From Methylobacterium brachiatum (GTDB taxonomy: Bacteria; Pseudomonadota; Alphaproteobacteria; Rhizobiales; Beijerinckiaceae), in assembly GCF_020523825.1 (NCBI RefSeq), contig NZ_JAJALK010000029.1:1-45691 (forward strand): 45,691 bases of DNA, in the 5' to 3' direction. Positions 15,940 through 22,334 of this stretch are shown here, in pieces; positions within the stretch are counted from its first letter, which is position 1, and the number at the start of each line of letters is the position of its first letter. Below the pieces are notes generated by a model that saw only the letters and a program-made list of their open reading frames with translations, had not been told where the DNA came from and searched no databases. The position numbers were made by a program, and so were the translations under genes.

Positions 15940-16557
15940 TCAGCTCGCGAGTGCACCCGGCGAGGTGATCCGCTCAGGTCGCCGCATCGCCTCCTGCACC
16001 CGTCGGATCGTGGTCCGGCCGACCTTGAGCTCACGCGCGACAGCCGAGGCGCTCCGGCCGTCGCGCAGAAGCCGCTCGGCCTCCCGCCGCCGCTCCGGTG
16101 TGAGGCTCGCCGGTCGGCCGATCGTCTTGCCCTCGGCACGTGCCCGGGCCAGACCCGCCTGGGTGCGCTCGATCAGCAGGTCGCGCTCGAACTCGGCGAC
16201 CGCGTTGATCACGCCCATCGTCAGCTTGCCGGTCGAGCTGGTCAGATCGACGCCGCCGAGTGCGAGGCAGTGTACGCGCACCCCGAGGGCATCGAGGCGC
16301 TGGATCGTGCTGCCGACATCCATGGCGTTGCGGCCCAGCCGGTCGAGCTTGGTCACGACGAGGACATCGTCGCGTTCAAGCCGGTCGAGCAGGCGAACGA
16401 AGCCCTTGCGCTCGCTGGTGGCGACACTGCCCGACACCGTCTCGGTGATCACGCGCTGCGGCTCGACCTGGAAGCCGGCGGCCGCGATCTCCTGGCGCTG
16501 ATTATCGGTGGTCTGACCCAGAGTGGACACGCGCAGGTAGGCGAAGGTGCGGGGCAT
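15940..16557 (-). CDS. Serine recombinase (resolvase/invertase)
   Basis: This is an intact 205-residue enzyme with the nucleophile in AYLRVST (S11), the active-site region VVTKLDRLGRN, then the dimer helix INAVAEFERDLLIERTQ and a C-terminal helix-turn-helix (SASAVARELKVGRTTIRRV). It resolves cointegrates or inverts DNA at the res-like site directly upstream (16568-16670). It is related to the decayed copy at 2276-2826, but the two differ in detail. It probably belongs to a Tn3-like or plasmid multimer-resolution unit. Confidence 0.95.
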   Translation of the reverse strand: MPRTFAYLRVSTLGQTTDNQRQEIAAAGFQVEPQRVITETVSGSVATSERKGFVRLLDRLERDDVLVVTKLDRLGRNAMDVGSTIQRLDALGVRVHCLALGGVDLTSSTGKLTMGVINAVAEFERDLLIERTQAGLARARAEGKTIGRPASLTPERRREAERLLRDGRSASAVARELKVGRTTIRRVQEAMRRPERITSPGALAS

Positions 16558-16567
16558 GGTCGAAATG

Positions 16568-16670
16568 TGGCCGAAAATGCCGGCCGAAACTAAACCATGG
16601 CCGAAACCCCAGCAAGGTTATCTTTAGGCCAGATCCGCAGCATGTGGCCGAAACCGTTCGGTTTCGGCCA
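16568..16670. promoter_or_regulatory. Probable res site of the adjacent resolvase
   Basis: Five copies of TGGCCGAAAC or close variants lie at 16568-16576, 16581-16590, 16598-16607, 16645-16654 and, inverted, 16661-16670. The last two face each other around a 6-bp spacer. This array of resolvase-size half-sites sits directly before the recombinase start, as res sites do, and probably also autoregulates it. Confidence 0.8.
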
Positions 16671-16858
16671 GCCCTCCGCAAACGAACTGCCTGCCGAAGG
16701 ACCACAAGGCAGCCACTCCTGGCGAAACTGCCAAATCAGGAATTTATGGCGTATATAACGAAACTGCCGCCTGTCCGATCGACGGCATCTTATGGTTCGG
16801 TGGCTAACGCTCTTCGTCGGGCAGACGCATGTTTCTGAGCTGGTCGGATCGGGATGTC

Positions 16859-17173
16859 ATGAACGCGACGCTTTCCAAGATCGATGCTGGTGGTCGGCTG
16901 ATCATTCCAGCTCAGGCGCGAAAAGCCCTGAGGCTGGAGTCCGGCGGACCCGTCGTGCTGACCCTGGTAGACGGTGAGCTTCGGGTGCGCTCAGTCGCTT
17001 CCGCCATGGCCGAGCTTCAGGTCCAGACCTCCTCCTTCCTGGCCAGCGACGGCGCCTCGGTCAGCGCCTTTCTCACGGCGCGGCGTGCAGAGGCTGCCAG
17101 GGAGGAGGGCGCGTCTGCGGACACGAGCGATCAGGCTACGTCATCCATGACGGAGTTCGATCGTGGCGCGTAG
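16859..17173 (+). CDS. AbrB/MazE-type antitoxin
   Basis: From the ATG at 16859 the product is 104 residues. The N-terminal SpoVT/AbrB swapped-hairpin domain reads LSKIDAGGRLIIPAQARKAL and is followed by a helical, charged C-terminal tail for toxin binding. The last codons overlap the start of the PIN gene by 11 bases. An earlier in-frame start at 16829 adds ten residues with no family match. Confidence 0.85.
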   Translation: MNATLSKIDAGGRLIIPAQARKALRLESGGPVVLTLVDGELRVRSVASAMAELQVQTSSFLASDGASVSAFLTARRAEAAREEGASADTSDQATSSMTEFDRGA

Positions 17174-17555
17174 CGTCCTCGATGCTTCGGCGTTGCTCGC
17201 CTACCTACGCCGGGAACCCGGTTGGGAGCAGGTGCTAGAAGCCTTCACCGGCACCGCCACGATGACCACCGTGAATTTCGGCGAGGTTGCCGGATGGTTG
17301 GTCCGAAACGGTGCGGACGAGGCGGCTGTTCGAGGTCTGCGGAGCGGCCTCGTGTTTCCCCTCACGCCGGTCGACGACGACCTCTGCATTCGCGCAGCAC
17401 TGCTGGAGCCGCTGACAAGGTCGAAAGGGCTTGGGATCGGGGACCGGCTCTGTCTTGCGCTCGCTGCCCGCTCTGACGCCGTCGCTGTCACCGCAGACGC
17501 CGCCTGGCAGGAGATCGCTGCAGGTGCGGGAGTCGAGGTTCGGCTCATCCGCTAA
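17163..17555 (+). CDS. vapC: PIN-domain toxin (VapC-like)
   Basis: It starts with GTG at 17163, overlapping the antitoxin gene. The 130-residue protein keeps the PIN acids D7 (SVLDASA), E41 (NFGEVAG) and D94 (GIGDRLCLALA). It is a second, distinct VapC in the window, paired with an AbrB-type rather than a Phd-type antitoxin. It presumably acts as an RNase and adds to plasmid maintenance. Confidence 0.92.
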   Translation: MARSVLDASALLAYLRREPGWEQVLEAFTGTATMTTVNFGEVAGWLVRNGADEAAVRGLRSGLVFPLTPVDDDLCIRAALLEPLTRSKGLGIGDRLCLALAARSDAVAVTADAAWQEIAAGAGVEVRLIR

Positions 17556-17667
17556 GTTTGGGTGAGCAAGCAACCGAAGCGTTTACCCGGCGCCAGAATA
17601 GCCGACACATTTTACCGACAGAGGTGGAGCTGTCTCGGCAATTCACAATCCACCTCGCCGGACCGTC

Positions 17668-19066
17668 GAGCTATGCAGGATTTTAGGTGACGGAGGCGGT
17701 CAGGCGGCGCGGTGATCTGGGCTCGCGGTGACCTCGGTCCCGTCGCGGAAGATGACGCCGGCCACGACCTTCGGCAACTGGTTTTCGCCCTTCAACCGTC
17801 GCCAGGTTTTCGAGGCTGCCATCACCAGCTTGAACACCATCAGCTTGGCGGTCGTGGCCGAGAGTGCACCTTTGGTCCGCACGGTCCGATGCCGCACCGT
17901 GGCGAACACGCTCTCGATCGGGTTCGAGCTGCGCAGGTGGTCCCAGTGCTCGGCCGGGAAGTCGTAGAACGCCAGCAGCGCCTCCCGGTCCTTGGTCAGG
18001 CAGGTGGCGGCGCGCGGGTACTTGGCCCCGTACTTCTCGACGAAGACAGCCAGCGCCGCCTCGGCCGCCGCCCGGGTCGGCGCACCGTGGATCTCACGCA
18101 GATCCACCTTCATCGCGCCCTGAACGGACTTCGGCACCTTGTCGAGGACGTTGGCCGCTTTGTGAACCCAACACCGTTGGTGAGCGGTGCCCGGAAAGAC
18201 CTCGTCCAGGGCCTGCCAGAAGCCGAGTGCGCCGTCGCCGACCGCGATCTCGGGCGCGATCGACAGCCCACGCCGCTTCACGTCGACGAGCAGCTCGCGC
18301 CAGCTCTGGGCGCTCTCGCGCACGCCCACCTGGAAGCCGACGAGTTCTTTCCGGCCCTCGGGCGTCGCGCCGATCAGCACGAGCATGCACTCGGCCTGCT
18401 CCTCCATCCGGGCCTGCAGGTAGACGCCGTCGGCCCAGACATAGACGTAGCGGCGCGCGGAGAGATCGCGCGCCTGCCAGCGAGCGTACTCGTCCGCCCA
18501 GGCCGCGGTCAGCCGGGCAATGACGGCCGGCGAGAGGTTCGGAGCATCCCGACCCAGAAGGGCGGCCAGCGCGTCCTGGAAGTCGCCGGTCGAGACACCG
18601 CGTAGGTACAGGACCGGCAGCAGCGCATCCAGGCTGCGGGTGCGCCGCGCCCACTTCGGCAGGAGCGTCGAGGTGAACCGAACCCGGTCCTCAGATCCGC
18701 TCGCGCCGCGATCTCGGACACGAACCCGCGCCACCGGCACCGGGCCGATGCCGGTCTGGATCGCCCGCTCCGGGCCATGGCCGTGCCGCACCAGCCGCGC
18801 GCGTCCGTCCGGAAGCCGCAGATCCTGCATCGCGCTCAGGAACGCGTCCGCCTCCATCTCAACAGCTTGGGCGAGCAGGCGGCGGGCCCCGGCGCGCAGC
18901 ACCTCGGTCAGGGGATCGTCGAGGTCTTCGGGCTGACGAAGCCGGACGATGTTGGTAGGTGTCTCCATGGCGTATCGCTCTCGCTGAGAGGTTCTGGCAG
19001 GCTTCGACACCCGCCTCGATACGCCGCCTTCAACACACCGTCGTCACCCAATCTCCCGCATAGCTC
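17668..19066 (-). mobile_element. IS256-family insertion sequence, complete
   Basis: The ends are inverted repeats of 25 bp: left GAGCTATGCAGGATTTTAGG.. (17668-17692) and right, read inward, GAGCTATGCGGGAGATTGGG.. (19066-19042), with few mismatches. The element is flanked by identical 9-bp copies CGGACCGTC at 17659-17667 and 19067-19075, a normal IS256-family target duplication. The element is 1399 bp with one transposase gene. Confidence 0.95.
17700..18968 (-). CDS. IS256-family transposase
   Basis: This protein of 422 residues starts from METPTNIVRL; a longer in-frame start at 19010 exists. The order of motifs is that of IS256/Mutator transposases: YVWADGVYLQ with the first Asp, EIAVGDGALGFWQAL with the second Asp, the HQRCWVHK segment and NPIESVFATVRHRT with the Glu. 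All three catalytic acids are present and the frame is intact, and the target duplications are exact, so the copy is probably recent and active. Confidence 0.96.
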   Translation of the reverse strand: METPTNIVRLRQPEDLDDPLTEVLRAGARRLLAQAVEMEADAFLSAMQDLRLPDGRARLVRHGHGPERAIQTGIGPVPVARVRVRDRGASGSEDRVRFTSTLLPKWARRTRSLDALLPVLYLRGVSTGDFQDALAALLGRDAPNLSPAVIARLTAAWADEYARWQARDLSARRYVYVWADGVYLQARMEEQAECMLVLIGATPEGRKELVGFQVGVRESAQSWRELLVDVKRRGLSIAPEIAVGDGALGFWQALDEVFPGTAHQRCWVHKAANVLDKVPKSVQGAMKVDLREIHGAPTRAAAEAALAVFVEKYGAKYPRAATCLTKDREALLAFYDFPAEHWDHLRSSNPIESVFATVRHRTVRTKGALSATTAKLMVFKLVMAASKTWRRLKGENQLPKVVAGVIFRDGTEVTASPDHRAA

Positions 19067-19280
19067 CGGACCGTCGGGGAAACGGTCGAATTTCGGAGAT
19101 TGCGCATCCATTCTCTAGCTGCATGACGGCGCAGTCGCGCCGCGCACCAATAAGCGGATGTGCCAAAACTCACATCGAGGATAGCTTGTAGAGTAACCCA
19201 TGCGTCCCTCAAACGAGTAAATAGATAGATGCACAGAGCTTCTGTGGTCACCTGCAGCAGGAAGTCGGAGGAATTTTCAG

Positions 19281-19535
19281 ATGTCTAGATCCTTGATCTT
19301 TGCAGCTGTATTGTTCGCGGCAAGCATGGGAGGTGCCTTCGCGCAGCAGGTCAGCACACCGACCATCTGGGGTGCCCCCTATCACGGTCCGGCTTCTCGG
19401 TCTGATTTCGGTGCAGAGCCGGATCGCGGCGCAGAGCGCCTGATCGGAACAGCAAACCGGGGTGAAGGCAGGATGATGTCTCTCGACCTCACTGAGACGA
19501 TAAAGGCTCAAAGAACCCTCAAGCACCATCGATGA
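19281..19535 (+). CDS. Small secreted protein, unknown
   Basis: This 84-residue protein has a signal peptide (residues 1-21, MSRSLIFAAVLFAASMGGAFA) and a mature part of about 63 residues without Cys or known motif. GGAGG lies well placed before the ATG at 19281, which supports real translation. It stands alone between the IS256 element and the redox operon. Function unknown. Confidence 0.6.
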   Translation: MSRSLIFAAVLFAASMGGAFAQQVSTPTIWGAPYHGPASRSDFGAEPDRGAERLIGTANRGEGRMMSLDLTETIKAQRTLKHHR

Positions 19536-19635
19536 TGGTGAGCTATGCGAGCGCGATGACAGTCGGTTACCGCGCTCCATGCCTGTGCGGATGATCGTAC
19601 GGCCTCTTTGCAGGTTTGTCCCGTCCGCAACTGCC

Positions 19636-19655
19636 TCGGTGACCCAGGTCACCGA
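19636..19655. promoter_or_regulatory. 20-bp perfect palindrome, candidate operator
   Basis: TCGGTGACC-CA-GGTCACCGA is a 9-2-9 inverted repeat about 100 bp before the pentapeptide gene. Length and symmetry suit a dimeric repressor or activator site for the pentapeptide/thioredoxin/CcdA operon. The regulator is not identifiable here. Confidence 0.55.
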
Positions 19656-19753
19656 CGCGCCCGACAGGAAACCGTATCATGCGGGTAGCGAATAATAAGC
19701 TGCGCCGGGATCGGCATCTGCGACATCCCGGTCAGCTCAAACGGGAGTGAACC

Positions 19754-20554
19754 ATGCGCCTCTTACCGTGTGCCATGCTGGCTGCACTTCTCGTGACAGC
19801 TCCGGCTCAAGCCGAGCAGGATCTGCTGCTCGGTGCCGACATGAACACGCCTGCGATGACTCAGGCCGAGATGAGCCGCGCAGACATCGAAGCGCTGATC
19901 GCCAAAGCCGGCGGCAAGCCCATCGACCTATCGGACAAGGCCCTGTCCGGGCTCGACCTGTCCGGGCTGAACCTCAAGGGTGCCAACCTGCGCACGGCAC
20001 GCCTTAACAAGGCGAACCTGCGTGGTGCGGACCTCAGTGGAGCGAACCTTGAACAAGCTTGGTTCATCAAGGCCGACCTGAGCGGGGCCAAGCTCCTCGA
20101 CGCGAAGATGTTCGGCATCACCGCCCGCGAGGCGAACCTTAGCGGGGCCGACCTCAGCCGGTCCATGCCCATCGGCGACTTCAAGGGCGCCAACATGAGT
20201 GGGGCTACCCTAGTCGATCTCAAGGGCGGCGCCGACATCAAGAACCAGTCCATGGGCCTGATGCGCGCCGTGCTCGTCTCAGTGAACCTCACGGGCGCCA
20301 ACTTGAAGGGAGCCAACCTCGGCCGCTCGCGGCTGGAGTACGCGAACCTCACGGACGCCGACCTGACCGACGTAGTGCTGATGGGGTCGGACCTGTCGGG
20401 GGCGAACCTCACTGGCGCGACCGTCACGGGAGCAGACTTCAAGAACGTCGATGTCAGTGGCGCTCGGCTCGTCGCCCTCAAGGGCCAGGACGCTACCAAG
20501 GACTGGTCGGCCCGCGTGAACGCCGACCGCGCCATTACCCAGCCTTCCAACTGA
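19754..20554 (+). CDS. Exported pentapeptide-repeat protein
   Basis: This 266-residue protein has a signal peptide (1-20, ending APAQA) and a run of A(D/N)LxG-type pentapeptide repeats from about residue 62 to 250 (LSGLDLSGLNLKGANL, LTGANLKGANLGRS, LSGANLTGATVTGADF), predicted to form a right-handed beta-helix. Because it is exported, it is not a gyrase-protecting Qnr-type protein. It precedes a periplasmic thioredoxin by 41 bases and CcdA after that, so it may be the client or scaffold of a periplasmic redox system. Its mature part lacks obvious Cys, so a direct thiol role is uncertain. Confidence 0.88.
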   Translation: MRLLPCAMLAALLVTAPAQAEQDLLLGADMNTPAMTQAEMSRADIEALIAKAGGKPIDLSDKALSGLDLSGLNLKGANLRTARLNKANLRGADLSGANLEQAWFIKADLSGAKLLDAKMFGITAREANLSGADLSRSMPIGDFKGANMSGATLVDLKGGADIKNQSMGLMRAVLVSVNLTGANLKGANLGRSRLEYANLTDADLTDVVLMGSDLSGANLTGATVTGADFKNVDVSGARLVALKGQDATKDWSARVNADRAITQPSN

Positions 20555-20595
20555 GCCCTGTCACCTACGTCCCACAGCTATCACGGAGACCTCGC

Positions 20596-20985
20596 ATGAC
20601 GACCCGTCGCATCTTCCTCGGCCTCGCCGCCGTCGTCCCTATGCTGTTCGGAACGGCCGCGCTCGCGGCCGAAATGACCTACACCCCAGCTGCCTTCGAG
20701 GCAGCCCAGAAGGCCGGCAAGCCGATCCTCGTGCACATCACTGCCCCCTGGTGCACGACCTGCGCGGCGCAGAAGCCGATCCTCGCCAAACTGGAGGCCG
20801 ATCCGAAGTTCAAGGACCTGCAGGTATTCGATGTCGATTTCGACAGCCGCAAGGACGTGGTGAAGCGGTTTGAGGCGACGATGCAGAGCACGCTCATCAC
20901 CTACAAGGGCGGGAAGGAGACTGGACGTTCAGCGGGCGAGACGAAACCCGAAGCGATCTCGTCGCTCCTCGACAAGGCCCTCTGA
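20596..20985 (+). CDS. Periplasmic thioredoxin-fold protein
   Basis: This protein of 129 residues has a cleavable signal (about 1-25) and an active site APWCTTCAAQKPI with C53 and C56. The surrounding pattern (KPILVHITAPWC, FDVDFDSRKDVVKRF, STLITYKGGKE) is that of thioredoxin-like or DsbD-gamma proteins. It likely receives electrons from the CcdA protein encoded 9 bases downstream and reduces periplasmic disulfides. The N-terminal twin Arg (TTRRIFLGL) hints at possible Tat export. Confidence 0.92.
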   Translation: MTTRRIFLGLAAVVPMLFGTAALAAEMTYTPAAFEAAQKAGKPILVHITAPWCTTCAAQKPILAKLEADPKFKDLQVFDVDFDSRKDVVKRFEATMQSTLITYKGGKETGRSAGETKPEAISSLLDKAL

Positions 20986-20994
20986 GGCAGGGCC

Positions 20995-21714
20995 ATGGTT
21001 GCCAGCCTCGGCCTCGCATTCCTCGCCGGCATCCTCTCAGTGCTGTCACCGTGCGTGTTGCCCTTGCTGCCGCTGGTGCTGGGTGCGGCTGCCTCGGAGC
21101 ACAGGTTAGGCCCGGCGGCGCTCGCTGCCGGCCTCGCTCTGTCTTTCGTGGTGATTGGCTTGTTCGTGGCGACCATGGGCTTCGCCATCGGCCTCGACGC
21201 AGGCGTCTTCCGGATGGGCGCGGCCGTCATGCTAGTCCTGATCGGATTGGTTCTTATGGTCCCGGCCGCACAGACTCGGTTGGCCGTGGCCGCAGGTCCG
21301 ATGAGCGACTGGACCGAGAGCCGGTTCGGAGGCTTCTCGACTACCGGACTGCTCGGCCAGTTCGGCGTTGGAGTGCTGCTGGGGGCAGTGTGGAGCCCCT
21401 GCGTCGGCCCGACGCTCGGAGCAGCCTCGCTGCTTGCCTCGCAGGGACGCGACCTCGGCGCCGTCGCGCTGACTATGCTCCTGTTCGGTCTCGGTGCGGC
21501 GCTGCCTCTGCTCATGCTCGGAACGCTCTCGCGCGAGGTGCTGATGCGCTGGCGAGACCGGATGATGGGACTCGGCAAAGGGCTGAAGGCTGCGCTCGGC
21601 CTCATTCTTGTCGTGACGGGCGTGATCATCGTCTTCGGCTACGACAAGATCCTGGAGGCGGCGCTTGTGAACGCTTCGCCTGGATGGCTCACCAACCTGA
21701 CGACCCGCCTTTAA
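20995..21714 (+). CDS. ccdA: CcdA/DsbD-like thiol-disulfide membrane transporter
   Basis: This protein of 239 residues has six predicted membrane helices and the two half-repeat motifs LSPCVLPLLP (C20) and WSPCVGPTLG (C136), the redox cysteines that carry electrons across the inner membrane. It is coupled to the thioredoxin-like gene. Together they form a reductive route to the periplasm, as in cytochrome c maturation or heavy-metal protection. Confidence 0.93.
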   Translation: MVASLGLAFLAGILSVLSPCVLPLLPLVLGAAASEHRLGPAALAAGLALSFVVIGLFVATMGFAIGLDAGVFRMGAAVMLVLIGLVLMVPAAQTRLAVAAGPMSDWTESRFGGFSTTGLLGQFGVGVLLGAVWSPCVGPTLGAASLLASQGRDLGAVALTMLLFGLGAALPLLMLGTLSREVLMRWRDRMMGLGKGLKAALGLILVVTGVIIVFGYDKILEAALVNASPGWLTNLTTRL

Positions 21715-21830
21715 GAGCTGTCGACGATTTGGCCGGTCAGCCGAGAACCCGCCTTCCCGGTTCCGTAACATCCAATCCCGGAATGGCGCTGGGAGGGTGC
21801 CGGTGCATGCCGCCATGCTCAACCGACTGA

Positions 21831-22216
21831 ATTTCGGACACACAAACCTGACAGGTTCTACTGTCCAAAATGCCGGTCATGTCACCCGTCCCGAATGCGG
21901 GACAGTGATGGGACGCGTCCCGCCGGATGTGAGGTTGGCAGGGAGATCCTGCCCTCAAGAGAGCTCCATCTGGACACGAACCCCGCTGTGTCGCACGAGG
22001 ATCGGAAGGAAGCTGCCATGATATAACTTGACGTGTGCGCCCTCATGTGAGGCCGGACATATGAACGCAAGCGATCCGATCATCCAGGCTGACTTCATCA
22101 ACTTGCGAGCGGGGGACCGTCCACGTATGCCATACGGTTTGGGAAGCCAAGGATTGACAATCCGCATACCTAGGGCTATGCAGAAACAATGCGAGTTTCG
22201 CCGCTTTGTAGCGAAA
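21831..22216. other. Hairpin-dense intergenic region beside the cas12m-like gene
   Basis: Between the convergent ccdA and cas12m genes there is no convincing gene. Perfect stems seen are AACCTG-A-CAGGTT (21845), nested in GGACA/TGTCC (21836/21862), GTCCCG-AATG-CGGGAC (21888, extended outward by TCAC/GTGA), GGGACGCGTCCC (21910), GGCAGG-GAGAT-CCTGCC (21937), CCTCATGTGAGG (22041), CGTATG-C-CATACG (22124), GGATTG-A-CAATCC (22151), GCATACC..GCTATGC (22164-22181) and TTTCGC..GCGAAA (22196-22216). It could be a structured RNA or guide RNA gene, tandem terminators or regulator sites. It is not a CRISPR array, because the stems differ in sequence. Confidence 0.55.
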
Positions 22217-22334
22217 ACTTTTATATTCCATTAACTATTTGGCGAGTCCGATATCTGCAGCTTAGGTATTTGATGCCACAAGACTGCTTTGAGGACGCAA
22301 GTAAACATCATCAATGGCAATCGTCGTCTTAGGG

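Noticed and set aside
22021..22334. A CRISPR array next to the Cas12m-like gene
   Set aside because: Hairpins occur but no repeated unit of 25-40 bases with regular spacers could be found on either strand.
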